DNA of 64,000 bases from Cellulomonas sp. Leaf334 (GTDB lineage Bacteria > Actinomycetota > Actinomycetes > Actinomycetales > Cellulomonadaceae). Location: contig NZ_LMOO01000006.1 of the NCBI RefSeq assembly GCF_001424195.1, positions 284,871-348,870 on the forward strand, in the 5' to 3' direction. Below, piece after piece: positions 16,771 to 24,805 of the stretch. The translations under genes were made by a program, and so were the position numbers. The notes beneath the pieces are model-generated. The model worked only from the letters and a program-made list of their open reading frames with translations, made no database searches and was not told the DNA's origin. Numbering within the stretch: position 1 is the first letter of the stretch; the number at the start of each line of letters is the position of its first letter.

Positions 16771-17649
16771 TCATGCCTCCGGGTCCCGCAGGGGTGCGGC
16801 GTTCCCCACGAACGCCGTGACCTCGGCGCCGTGCAGCAGGCGAGCGGGCGCGGGGAGGCTGCGGACGGCGCGGGCGAGGGGCGGCGAGCCCAGGAGGTCG
16901 AGGTCGTCGGTGGCCACCAGGACGACGTTGCCGTAGCCGCGGCCGCGCAGGAGCCCCGGCTCCGCGATGACGGCCACGTCGGCGAACGCGTCCCGGAGCG
17001 TGGCGCCCTCCGCCTTCGCACCCGCGAGCGGCGGTCGGTCGGCACAGTTGACGAGGTAGACGCCGCCGGGGCGGAGCACCCGCACGACCTGCGCGACCAT
17101 CTCCCGCGTGCGGACGTGGTCGGGGGTGACGTCGCCGGCGAAGACGTCGCGGACGACCACGTCCGCGGACGCGTCGGGCAGCCTCGACAGCTCCGCCCGG
17201 GCGTCGCCCGCCCGGATCCGCAGCGCGGGGGAGCGCGGCAGGTCGAACCAGCCCCGCACCAGCTCCGGCAGCGCGGTGTCCAGCTCGACCGCCAGCTGCC
17301 GTGACCCGGGGCGCGTCGCGTCGACCGCGCGTGCCAGGGCGCACCCTGCCGCGCCGAGGTGGACGACGTCCAGCGGTCCGCCGGTGTCGCCGAGCCGGTC
17401 GATGACGGCCGCCATCTGCTGCATGTACTCGAACACGAGCCGGGTCGGGTCGACCAGGTCGACGTACGAGCTCGGCACGCCGTTGACCAGGACGGTGACA
17501 CCGTCGGGATCGTCGAGGTCGCGGACCAGCTCGACGGTGCCGGTCGGGATCGCCACCGGGCCGGTGGGCCAGAGCCCGCGGGCCGGGGTGCGTGTGGGTG
17601 GTCGGTGCGAGTCTGGGCTGCGTCGGGCGGGACGGTCGCGGGCAGCCAT
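16771..17649 (-). CDS. Spermidine-synthase-like protein
   Basis: About 292 residues with the Rossmann methyltransferase/polyamine synthase fold: VVHLGAAGCALARAVDA is the nucleotide-binding loop, LAVELD the following acidic strand end, RAGDARAELSRLPDASADVVVRDVF the motif with the acidic active-site region, and VLRPGGVYLVN the post-core. Actinobacteria carry many such spermidine synthase-like proteins without proof of polyamine synthesis, and substrate is unknown. ATG 17649 is chosen over GTG 17658 because a TAGCGT -10 box ends 7 bases before it and overlaps the GTG. It is divergent from the SOS promoter of the HEPN gene. Confidence 0.82.
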   Translation of the reverse strand: MAARDRPARRSPDSHRPPTRTPARGLWPTGPVAIPTGTVELVRDLDDPDGVTVLVNGVPSSYVDLVDPTRLVFEYMQQMAAVIDRLGDTGGPLDVVHLGAAGCALARAVDATRPGSRQLAVELDTALPELVRGWFDLPRSPALRIRAGDARAELSRLPDASADVVVRDVFAGDVTPDHVRTREMVAQVVRVLRPGGVYLVNCADRPPLAGAKAEGATLRDAFADVAVIAEPGLLRGRGYGNVVLVATDDLDLLGSPPLARAVRSLPAPARLLHGAEVTAFVGNAAPLRDPEA

Positions 17650-17656
17650 GGCTCCC

Positions 17657-17662
17657 ACGCTA
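17657..17662 (-). promoter_or_regulatory. Leaderless -10 box (TAGCGT) of the spermidine-synthase-like gene
   Basis: On the minus strand TAGCGT is followed by 7 bases and ATG 17649-17647. It overlaps the alternative GTG 17658, which makes that start unlikely. Confidence 0.45.
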
Positions 17663-17679
17663 CGGCGCGGGCGGGAGGC

Positions 17680-17708
17680 TTGACGCCATCGAACACCTGT
17701 TCGATACT
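17680..17708 (+). promoter_or_regulatory. SOS-controlled promoter of the HEPN-dinB operon
   Basis: TTGACG (17680-17685) and GATACT (17703-17708) are separated by exactly 17 bases, a near-ideal housekeeping promoter. The perfect palindrome TCGAACACCTGTTCGA (17689-17704) fills the spacer and touches the -10 box, the classical LexA repression geometry. It is the best LexA site in the window. Confidence 0.85.
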
Positions 17709-17747
17709 GGTGGGACGGAGTTCACAGCGGAGAGAGGGGCCGGCGAG

Positions 17748-18206
17748 ATGCGCCAGCAGACCGAGCAGCACGACTCGACCGCGGCACCCCTGCCCGCGCG
17801 TGTCGGCGAGCTGCTCGGCCGTGCCGACGCCGAGCTGGTGGCCGCGCAGTTCTCGTCCGAGCCGTGGGAGCAGCTCTCGCACGCGCACCTCGCTGCCCTG
17901 CGCGCCGGGGCCGCGGTGGTCGCCGCCCGGGGGACGCCGTCCGGACGCCGGGCGCCGCGCACCGTCTGGAGCATGCTCGGCGTGGTCGCCCCGGAGCTGG
18001 GCTCCTGGTCGACGTACTTCGCGGAGTCCGCGGCCCTGCGCGCGGCGGTGGACGCCGGACGGTTCGAGCTCGTCGGTCCGGCGCGGGCCGAGGAGGCGGT
18101 GTGCGCGGCGGAGGACTTCGTCGACGCGGCACGCGATCTCGTGCACGGCGGCGCGGGCGCTGTCGTCGGGCGGACGCTGAGCATGCGCGTCCAGCGGGCG
18201 TCATGA
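17748..18206 (+). CDS. SAV_6107-type HEPN-domain protein, SOS-regulated
   Basis: A 152-residue all-helical protein resembling the SAV_6107 HEPN family found beside dinB in many actinobacteria (VGELLGRADAELVAAQFSSE, HAHLAALRAGAAVVAARG, VWSMLGVVAPELGSWSTYFA). HEPN folds often act as RNases or nucleotidyltransferase partners, but the usual RNase signature RxxxxxH is not obvious here, so no activity is assigned. GGAGAGAGGGG lies upstream of ATG 17748. It is the first gene after the LexA-controlled promoter, and its stop overlaps a 16-codon mini-ORF that leads to dinB, so it is part of the DNA-damage response. Confidence 0.75.
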   Translation: MRQQTEQHDSTAAPLPARVGELLGRADAELVAAQFSSEPWEQLSHAHLAALRAGAAVVAARGTPSGRRAPRTVWSMLGVVAPELGSWSTYFAESAALRAAVDAGRFELVGPARAEEAVCAAEDFVDAARDLVHGGAGAVVGRTLSMRVQRAS

Positions 18207-18253
18207 GCACCGACGACGGACCACGTGGGTCGGACGACCCCGCGACGCCATGA
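18203..18253 (+). CDS. 16-codon mini-ORF coupling the HEPN gene to dinB
   Basis: ATG 18203 overlaps the HEPN stop as ATGA, and the mini-ORF stop overlaps the dinB ATG 18250 as another ATGA. The peptide would be MSTDDGPRGSDDPATP, acidic and probably disordered. The exact fit of both overlaps suggests it relays ribosomes across the gap; whether the peptide matters is unknown. It could be chance. Confidence 0.35.
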   Translation: MSTDDGPRGSDDPATP

Positions 18254-19521
18254 ACCGTGCACCCCGGTCGGCACGGACCGAGCAGGACCGCGGTCACGAG
18301 GAGGCCGGCTGCTCGATCCTGCACGTCGACCTGGACGCTTTCGTCGCCTCGGTGGAGCTCGCTCGCCGGCCGCAGCTGCGTGGGCTGCCGGTCGTCGTCG
18401 GCAGCGCCACCGGTGTCGTCGTCGCGGCGACGTACGAGGCGAGGGCGTTCGGCGTGCACCCGGAGACACCGATGGCGACGGCGTTGCTGCAGTGCCCGCA
18501 GGCCGTGGTTGTCCCGCCGGACCACCACGCGTACCGCGAGGTGTCCGCGGGCGTCATGAGGGTCCTCGGGGACGTCACCGCACTGGTCGAGCAGGTCGGT
18601 GTCGACGGGGCCTTCCTGGACGTGGCGGGAGCGCGCCGCCGATGGGGACCACCCACCGTCATCGCCGACCTGATCCGTCGACAGGTCCGGGAGCAGTTCG
18701 GCCTCACCTGCTCCGTCGGGATCGGATCGACCAAGCTCGTCGCCCGGCTCGCGTCCGGTCGTGCCAAACCTGACGGCGTCCTCCTGGTCCCTCGCGCGGC
18801 GACCGTCGACTTCCTGCGGGACCTGCCCGTCGGGGCGCTCTTGAGCGTGGGTGAAAAGGCGGAGACCGCTCTGGCGGGTCGGGGGATCAGGACGGTCGCG
18901 GAGCTGGCCGACGCCGACGTGTCCGTCGTCCAGCACGCGGTGGGTCGGGTGGCGGGCGCGCACCTGGTCGACCTGGCGTGGGGGAGGGACCCGCGGCCGG
19001 TCAGCCCGGGTCGCGACGTGGGGTCGATCGACGCTGAGGAGTCCTTCGGGACGCCGGTGGCGGACCTCGCCGCGGTGGAGGAGAAGGCCCATGAGCTGGC
19101 GGACCGGTGCGCGGTCCGGTTGCGTGCGAACGGCCTGGTCAGCCGCACGATCACCGTGAAGATCCGCACCACCGACCGGCGCACGCTCACCCGGTCGCGC
19201 AGTCTCGTGACGCCGACGGACATCGGTCGGGAGCTGTTCCTCGCGGCCCGCGGACTGGTGGCCGGCGTCGACCTGCGGGGTGCGCACGTCCGGCTCGTCG
19301 GGGTGCGCGCCGACGGGTTGTCCCGCGCGCCGACGAGCATCCGGCAGCCCACGCCCGACGAGGCGTCGGACGTGCCTGTGCGGGCCTGGTGGGACGCGGA
19401 ACGCGCCCTGGGCGAGCTGGACGAGGGGTTCGAGAGTGGTCCGATCGGGGCCGGAGCCTCTCAGCCAGGTGGAGTATCCTCCCGCTCGACTACCACCATC
19501 GTTCCGGCGGATCTATCCTGA
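18250..19521 (+). CDS. dinB: DinB-like Y-family DNA polymerase with altered catalytic site
   Basis: A 423-residue Y-family polymerase (Pol IV group) for damage bypass, with the palm start ILHVDLDAFVASVE (Asp27/Asp29), AATYEARAFGV in the fingers, CSVGIGSTKLVARLAS, a thumb HhH region (LLSVGEKAETALAGRGIRTV) and the little finger. The catalytic motif, normally SxDEAF, reads GVDGAFLD: Asp119 remains but the essential Glu is Gly120 (codon GGG at 18607-18609) and the Ser is Gly. By analogy with E. coli DinB and Dpo4 this should cripple nucleotidyl transfer. No frameshift or stop is present. No clear beta-clamp peptide is seen; the tail is Ser/Thr-rich. Confidence 0.85.
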   Translation: MNRAPRSARTEQDRGHEEAGCSILHVDLDAFVASVELARRPQLRGLPVVVGSATGVVVAATYEARAFGVHPETPMATALLQCPQAVVVPPDHHAYREVSAGVMRVLGDVTALVEQVGVDGAFLDVAGARRRWGPPTVIADLIRRQVREQFGLTCSVGIGSTKLVARLASGRAKPDGVLLVPRAATVDFLRDLPVGALLSVGEKAETALAGRGIRTVAELADADVSVVQHAVGRVAGAHLVDLAWGRDPRPVSPGRDVGSIDAEESFGTPVADLAAVEEKAHELADRCAVRLRANGLVSRTITVKIRTTDRRTLTRSRSLVTPTDIGRELFLAARGLVAGVDLRGAHVRLVGVRADGLSRAPTSIRQPTPDEASDVPVRAWWDAERALGELDEGFESGPIGAGASQPGGVSSRSTTTIVPADLS

Positions 19522-19561
19522 GCCGGAAGACAGGTCCACATAGCTGACAACGGGGGTCAGG

Positions 19562-19966
19562 ATGCCTCTCTCCGAGTACGAGCAGCGCGTGCTCGAGCAG
19601 ATGGAACGGCAGTTGACCTCTGACGATCCTCGGCTCGCGAACACGCTGACCCAGCGCGGGCACCGCCCGTTCGGCCGGTACGTCATCGCGGGAGTCGGTG
19701 CGTCCGTCGGTCTGCTCCTTCTCGTGCTCGGCGCCGCGAACAGCCTTCCGTGGCTCGGTGTCATCGGCTTCGTCGTGATGTTCGCTGCCGTGGCCTTCGC
19801 GTTCGCCGCACCGCACCGCTCGTCGGGTCACCGGTCCGGGCCGCGCGGGGTCGTGCAGAGCGACGGTCAGGTCAAGCCGACGACGCCGTCGGCCCGTCAG
19901 AAGTCGAGCTTCATGTCTCGTCTCGAGGAGCGCTGGGAACGGCGCCGCGGCGAGAGCGGTCGCTGA
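19562..19966 (+). CDS. DUF3040 membrane protein
   Basis: A 134-residue actinobacterial protein with the DUF3040 start MPLSEYEQRVLEQMERQL, two membrane helices (about 40-58 and 62-80) and a basic, Ser/Pro-rich tail ending in LEERWERRRGESGR. Function of the family is unknown; many members sit next to DNA-repair or cell wall genes. ATG 19562 follows GGGGGTCAGG. The 3' end overlaps the convergent transglutaminase gene by 56 bases, so the two transcripts must be complementary at their ends. Confidence 0.88.
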   Translation: MPLSEYEQRVLEQMERQLTSDDPRLANTLTQRGHRPFGRYVIAGVGASVGLLLLVLGAANSLPWLGVIGFVVMFAAVAFAFAAPHRSSGHRSGPRGVVQSDGQVKPTTPSARQKSSFMSRLEERWERRRGESGR

Positions 19967-22196
19967 GCAGGGTCTCGACCCCGCTCATCATCTCGTCGAC
20001 CCACCCGGCCAGGACGGCGGGGTCCACCTCAGGCTGGACCCGCGCGTAGCGCTCGCGCTCGACGGTCCTGGCCAACGACTCCAGCGCCTCGGCGGACGTC
20101 CCGGTCAGCGGGGCTCCTGCCGCCTGCCGCAGCTGCTCGTGCACCGACGCGACGACGGTGCGCGGTGAGTCGGCATCCGTCCAGGTGACGCCTCGGGAAC
20201 CGAGCCGCCGTCGGGCGCGCAGCCACGCACGCTCGGGTGTCAGGTCGGCGCGCAGCATGCTGCGGCGCCGGACGAGCGCCAGACCGAGCGAGGCGACGGC
20301 GAGCACGATCGCGACCGTGATCGCGACCGGCAGCCAGCCCTGCTCCTCGTCCTGCGTGCCGGTCGAGGACGACTGTCCTCCCGGAGCGCTCGTCGACGTG
20401 GCGCTGGATGCCGGCAGCGGGATGGCCTCGTCTGGCCGGCTGTCGGGCGCGGACACGCCGGTGAACGGGTCGGCCCAGCGCGGGGGTGCGCTCGTCTGCA
20501 CGGCGGGGGTGGGCTCGAACCGGACCCATCCGTAGTCCTCGAAGTACAGCTCCGGCCACGCGTGGGACCGCTGGCCGGAGACGACGTAGCTGCCGTTGCG
20601 GTCGGACTCGCCGGGCAGGAACCCGACGGCGACGCGGGCGGGGATGTCGAGCGTCCGAGCCATGATCGCCATCGAGGTGGCGAACTGCACGCAGTACCCG
20701 CGGGTGGACTGCAGGAAGTCCCAGACGGCGTCGTCGGACCGGGACGGTGCCACGCGGGTGTCGTACGTGAAGTTCGTCCCGGCGCGGAAGAACGTCTGGA
20801 GCGCCATCGCCTGCTCGTACGGGGTCGTGGCATCGGCGGTGATCTCTTGCGCCGCCTCGGCGACGTCCTCCGAGTGGCTGGTGCTGGACACCTCGAGCGA
20901 CAGTCCGTCGTCGCCGGGGTCGCCCACCTCGGCGTCCGCGAGGTCCTCCTTCGTGAGCGACGGGATCTCGACCTGCATCCCGTACGTCATGCCGTCGAAC
21001 GTGCCGCGCCGGCCGACCACCTCGTCGCGGACGGGGTCGTACTCCCACCCGCCGCTGACGTCGACGGTGCGCGGGAAGGTGCTCAGGGGCAGACGGCGTT
21101 CGCGCAGGTTGGCGACCTCCACCTGGACGTTCGCGAGCGAGCCGCGCTGCGCGTCGGGTGCCGATCCCCGGATCTCCGGGTCGGACGCGAGGAGCGTCGC
21201 GGGATCCCACGACGTCAGCTCGAGCGAGTCGGCGCGATCCCAGGAGTTGCCGTCGAACGTGGTGAGCGTGAAGGCGCGCAGCGGCCCGACGTCGTTGGCC
21301 GAGACCGCCGGGGCGGTCGATGCGCTGGGCGAGGGGGCGGGGTCCGCCTGCGGGTCGGCCTCGACCGGCGTGACGGAGTAGCGCAGCACGACCTGCCCCG
21401 ACCGGGTGCCCAGGCTCTCGCGCAGGTCGAGGTCGTCGCTCAGGGACATGGGTCCGACGGGACCGGTGCCGAAGCTGGGCATGCTCATGGTCGCCCAGCC
21501 GGGGAACGCGGCGACCGCTGGTCCGGCGATGAGCGTGGCCACGATCAGGGACACCGAGCAGAGCACCGCGACGCCGGCCCGTCGCCCCCGGTCGCTGTGC
21601 GCCGACGGGGGCGCGGCGCTGAGGGCGAGCAGGAGCAGGTAGAACAGGCTGGTCCAGGCGATCGACCAGCCGCTCGCGGGGAAGCCGAGGATGATCGCGG
21701 GGGTCCACAGGGCGGCGAACGCGAGGCCGGACAGCGCCGGCGTGCCGAGACCGATCGCGAGGAGGTCGGCCAGCAGGAAGACCGCGACGGCGCCGACGAC
21801 GACCAGGAGCTCGGTGGGGCGCACGCCGACCATCGGCACCAGGGACGCGTTGATGACCGTGACACCCTCGCGCGCGGTCGCCAGGGTCCGGTCCAGCGAG
21901 TCCGCGTCGGGCAGCACCTGGAGGCGCCCGGGAGGAGCTCCGTACCGGACGAGGACGATGCCGGCGGAGACGATCGTGCCGGCGAGCGTGGGGGCCCACC
22001 AGGAGCGGGTCACGGCGCGGACGCCGATCACGACGGCGGCGACGACGAGGACGACCAGCCAGGTCGCGACGAGCCAGCCGCCGCGCACGATCAGGCCGGT
22101 GAGCGCGAACAGGCTCGCGCAGGTCGCGGCGGCGCACAGGGCCGACCCGAGGGCGGACCGGGGGCCGCGGGGGATGCGTTGCACGCGGCCGGTCAC
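19911..22196 (-). CDS. Transglutaminase-like membrane protein
   Basis: 761 residues. The N-terminal third has six or so membrane helices in DUF3488-like arrangement, followed by a large extracytoplasmic domain with the transglutaminase triad: Cys in STRGYCVQFATSMAIMAR, His in GQRSHAWPELYFED and the acidic residue in EDYGWVRFEPTP. Another helix (WLPVAITVAIVLAVASLGLA) precedes a cytoplasmic DUF4129-like tail. With DUF58 and MoxR it forms the common actinobacterial MoxR-DUF58-TGase operon, thought to mature or cross-link envelope proteins. GTG 22196 overlaps the DUF58 stop as GTGA. Confidence 0.9.
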   Translation of the reverse strand: MTGRVQRIPRGPRSALGSALCAAATCASLFALTGLIVRGGWLVATWLVVLVVAAVVIGVRAVTRSWWAPTLAGTIVSAGIVLVRYGAPPGRLQVLPDADSLDRTLATAREGVTVINASLVPMVGVRPTELLVVVGAVAVFLLADLLAIGLGTPALSGLAFAALWTPAIILGFPASGWSIAWTSLFYLLLLALSAAPPSAHSDRGRRAGVAVLCSVSLIVATLIAGPAVAAFPGWATMSMPSFGTGPVGPMSLSDDLDLRESLGTRSGQVVLRYSVTPVEADPQADPAPSPSASTAPAVSANDVGPLRAFTLTTFDGNSWDRADSLELTSWDPATLLASDPEIRGSAPDAQRGSLANVQVEVANLRERRLPLSTFPRTVDVSGGWEYDPVRDEVVGRRGTFDGMTYGMQVEIPSLTKEDLADAEVGDPGDDGLSLEVSSTSHSEDVAEAAQEITADATTPYEQAMALQTFFRAGTNFTYDTRVAPSRSDDAVWDFLQSTRGYCVQFATSMAIMARTLDIPARVAVGFLPGESDRNGSYVVSGQRSHAWPELYFEDYGWVRFEPTPAVQTSAPPRWADPFTGVSAPDSRPDEAIPLPASSATSTSAPGGQSSSTGTQDEEQGWLPVAITVAIVLAVASLGLALVRRRSMLRADLTPERAWLRARRRLGSRGVTWTDADSPRTVVASVHEQLRQAAGAPLTGTSAEALESLARTVERERYARVQPEVDPAVLAGWVDEMMSGVETLLSDRSRRGAVPSAPRDET

Positions 22197-23434
22197 TGGG
22201 CCGACCCCAGGAGGCGCAACCAGCAGTCGACGACCGGTTCGCCGGGTGTCACCCGGCACGCCCGCCAGCCGGCGCGGCGCAGCGCCTTGATGGTGTGCTC
22301 GGCCTCCGCCTCCTGCGCCGGGGTGTCGGCGCGGACGACGGCCCAGGCGAGGGCGTTGTCGGCGACGTGGGCGAGAGCGGCCCGTGCCGAGGCTCCGAGC
22401 GGTCCCAGCACCGCGAGGACGATCTCGCCGCCTGCCTCCGTGGTGTGCAGGAGGTGCGCGGCTGAGACCAGCGCGGCCTCGCCCTGGACGGCCGAGCGGG
22501 GCGCCTCGAGGTCGATGGTGCGGTCGAGCAGGGCGCTGCGTGCGCCGGGGCCGGAGCGGTCGTGGACGAAGCCGAGCGGGGACGCCGCTGCGGTCCCACC
22601 GCTGACCAGGCGGACGGGGTGCCCGCCGTCGAGCATGGCCAGCGACATGGACGCGGCCAGGGAGATCGACCACTCCAGGCTCGTCGCGCGGGCAGGCAGG
22701 TCCAGGAGCACCGAGACGGGGCGCATCCCGGCGCGCTCGTCGGACCGGACCATGAGGGCGCCCTTGCGGGCGCTGCTGCTCCAGTGCACGCGGCGCAGGT
22801 CGTCACCCTCGCGGTAGTCGCGCAGGGAGGCGTCGTCGGTCGACGGGCTCCGCGCACCCAGGGCGACGCGGTCGGGCTCGCCGACCAGCACGTCGCTCGG
22901 GGTGGGCAGCGGGACGACCGCCGGCCACACCGAGACCTCGGCCTGCTCGCCGAGGGTCGCGGAGGTGCGCACGACGCCGAACGGGTCGCCACGGGTCACG
23001 ACGAGCGGACCCAGGGGCCAGCGACCGCGGCGGGCGGCCTGCACCGAGTACGTCACGGTGACGCGACGCGGGGCACGGGTCACCCGCGCACGCAGCGGCC
23101 GGCCGCCGGACAGCTCGGTGGCCGCCTGCTCCGCGAACTTCAGCCCGGCCAGCCGGACGCGGGCGGCGGGGTCGGTCGCCGTGATCACGACCTCGATCTG
23201 CGCCTCCTCACCCGCGTGGACGGGGTTCGGGACGGCGTGCCGCAGCACGCTGAGCCGGTGCTTGCCCCGGCCCGGGTCGAGCACCCCGACGGCGACGGCC
23301 GCGCCCACGACGAGCAGCAGCGCGAGCGTGCCGATGCGGACCAGGTCGACCGCCCCGAGCACGACGCCGAGCTGCAGCGCGACGATGCCCGCGATCCCGA
23401 GGGCGAGACCGCGAGGCGTCGGACGAAGGCGCAT
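22193..23434 (-). CDS. DUF58 domain protein
   Basis: 413 residues: two close N-terminal membrane helices (about 9-48) and a cytoplasmic or peripheral region ending in the DUF58/von Willebrand A-like domain with the hallmark LRDYREGDDLRRVHWSSSARKGALMVRSDE. DUF58 proteins work with MoxR AAA+ ATPases as a chaperone-like pair; the VWA fold would bind a metal and a client protein. ATG 23434 shares a base with the moxR stop (TGATG), and its own stop overlaps the transglutaminase start, so the three proteins are translationally coupled. Confidence 0.92.
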   Translation of the reverse strand: MRLRPTPRGLALGIAGIVALQLGVVLGAVDLVRIGTLALLLVVGAAVAVGVLDPGRGKHRLSVLRHAVPNPVHAGEEAQIEVVITATDPAARVRLAGLKFAEQAATELSGGRPLRARVTRAPRRVTVTYSVQAARRGRWPLGPLVVTRGDPFGVVRTSATLGEQAEVSVWPAVVPLPTPSDVLVGEPDRVALGARSPSTDDASLRDYREGDDLRRVHWSSSARKGALMVRSDERAGMRPVSVLLDLPARATSLEWSISLAASMSLAMLDGGHPVRLVSGGTAAASPLGFVHDRSGPGARSALLDRTIDLEAPRSAVQGEAALVSAAHLLHTTEAGGEIVLAVLGPLGASARAALAHVADNALAWAVVRADTPAQEAEAEHTIKALRRAGWRACRVTPGEPVVDCWLRLLGSAQ

Positions 23435-24435
23435 CAGCCGATCGCGCGACGCGAGCGCGCGGTGGCCGCCGCGGACGGGAGCGGGACCCTGTCGAGGATG
23501 TCGGTGACGATGTCGGAGGTGCTGCGCCCGGACAGGCGGGACTCGGTGCTGGGCAGGAGCCGGTGGGCGAGCACGGGCACGCCGAGCTGCTGGACGTCGT
23601 CGGGCAGCACGTGGTCGCGACCGTCCATCGCGGCCAGCGCCTTGGCGGCCCGCAGCAGCTGGATCGCCGCTCGGGGGGACGCACCGAGACGCAGGCCCGG
23701 GTCCTCGCGGGTCGCGGTCACCAGGTCGACCACGTACCTCTTGATGCCCGGTGCTGCGAAGAGCCGGCGTGTGGTCTCGATGAGCTCCTTGACCTGCGCG
23801 GCGTCCGTCACCGGTCGCAGGGTGTCGAGCGGGTCGGAGGTCTCCTGCAGGTCGAGCATGTCGAGCTCGGACTCGATGCTCGGGTAGCCCACCGTCAGGC
23901 GAGCCATGAACCGGTCCCGCTGCGCCTCGGGCAGAGGGTAGGTGCCCTCCATCTCGACGGGGTTCTGCGTGGCGACGACCAGGAACGGCCGCGGCAGCGG
24001 GTAGGTGCGGCCGTCGACGGTGGCCTGCGCCTCCTGCATGCACTCGAGCAGCGCCGACTGCGTCTTGGGCGACGCGCGGTTGATCTCGTCGCCGATGACG
24101 ACGTGCGCGAAGACGGGCCCGGGCCGGAACTCGAACTCGTGCGTCTGCGACCGGAAGATGTTGACGCCGGTGAGGTCCGACGGCAGCAGGTCGGGCGTGA
24201 ACTGGATCCGCCCGACGGTGCAGTCGATCGTCTTGGCGAGCGCCTTGGCGAGCGTGGTCTTCCCGACCCCGGGCACGTCCTCCAGGAGCAGGTGCCCCTC
24301 GGCGAGCAGCACGGCGACGGTGACCCGGACGAGCTCGGGTCGGCCGGTGACGACGCCCTCCACGGCCGTGCGCATCCGGTGGGTGGTGTCGACGACGTCC
24401 TCGAGCTCGCTCGAGGACGGGACGGCCTGCAGCAT
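23434..24435 (-). CDS. MoxR-family AAA+ ATPase
   Basis: 333 residues with Walker A LEDVPGVGKTTLAKALAK, Walker B VIGDEINRASPKTQSALLE, the sensor 1 region VVATQNPVEMEGTYPLPEAQ with the MoxR-specific PEAQRDRFM, and the C-terminal lid with GASPRAAIQLLRAAKA. MoxR proteins remodel or activate partners, here presumably the DUF58 protein and the transglutaminase. ATG 24435 is set by AGGAGG 6 bases before it; an upstream ATG in frame lacks a site. It is divergent from mraZ, and the intervening 370 bases hold MraZ-like repeats on both strands. Confidence 0.93.
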   Translation of the reverse strand: MLQAVPSSSELEDVVDTTHRMRTAVEGVVTGRPELVRVTVAVLLAEGHLLLEDVPGVGKTTLAKALAKTIDCTVGRIQFTPDLLPSDLTGVNIFRSQTHEFEFRPGPVFAHVVIGDEINRASPKTQSALLECMQEAQATVDGRTYPLPRPFLVVATQNPVEMEGTYPLPEAQRDRFMARLTVGYPSIESELDMLDLQETSDPLDTLRPVTDAAQVKELIETTRRLFAAPGIKRYVVDLVTATREDPGLRLGASPRAAIQLLRAAKALAAMDGRDHVLPDDVQQLGVPVLAHRLLPSTESRLSGRSTSDIVTDILDRVPLPSAAATARSRRAIG

Positions 24436-24504
24436 GACGCCTCCTTTGGCGGATCTGGGTCCGATCGTAAAGGGCGGGCGGCAGGAGTTCATCGCCCATC
24501 GGAC

Positions 24505-24520
24505 CCCCACTTCGCTCCAC
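24505..24520 (-). repeat. Possible MraZ box pair facing moxR
   Basis: On the minus strand GTGGAG and GTGGGG start 10 bases apart, the period seen in the mraZ operator. It lies about 75 bases before the moxR start. Two copies only, so chance is possible. Confidence 0.25.
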
Positions 24521-24640
24521 CACCCGCGCGGCCCAGCCGCAGACGCCCGCGAAACGTGGGGGATTCGTCCGATCGCTCCTGGATCTGGCCTCTGAACTGC
24601 GGTTCGACACGCCCCGGTGCGTGGCGTTCACGGAATCTCC

Positions 24641-24656
24641 CTCCACTCTGCACCAC
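24641..24656 (-). repeat. Second minus-strand MraZ-like box pair
   Basis: GTGGTG and GTGGAG are again exactly 10 bases apart on the minus strand, in the same moxR-mraZ gap. As with the neighbouring pair, the call depends on the resemblance to the four-copy plus-strand array. Confidence 0.25.
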
Positions 24657-24716
24657 CGCTGTGACCTGCAGTTATAGCCCTACGATCGGGTGAATAGTGG
24701 ATCCTTCCGGTTGCTG

Positions 24717-24752
24717 GTGGAGGGAAGTGGAGTAGCGTGGAGGCACGTGGTG
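24717..24752 (+). promoter_or_regulatory. mraZ operator: four GTGG(A/T)G repeats at 10-base spacing
   Basis: GTGGAG, GTGGAG, GTGGAG and GTGGTG begin at 24717, 24727, 24737 and 24747, one per helical turn. MraZ family repressors bind such short direct repeats upstream of their own operon. A TAGCGT -10 candidate (24732-24737) lies inside the array with TTGCTG (24711-24716) upstream, so binding would block the dcw promoter. Confidence 0.7.
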
Positions 24753-24805
24753 AGGAGGGGAAAACCCGCACCTGAGGGAGTACCGAGGAACCGGAGGGAG
24801 GCGGG

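Noticed and set aside
19502..19528. Hairpin around the dinB stop codon as terminator
   Set aside because: A 7-pair stem with a 13-base loop that overlaps the coding end; too weak to claim.
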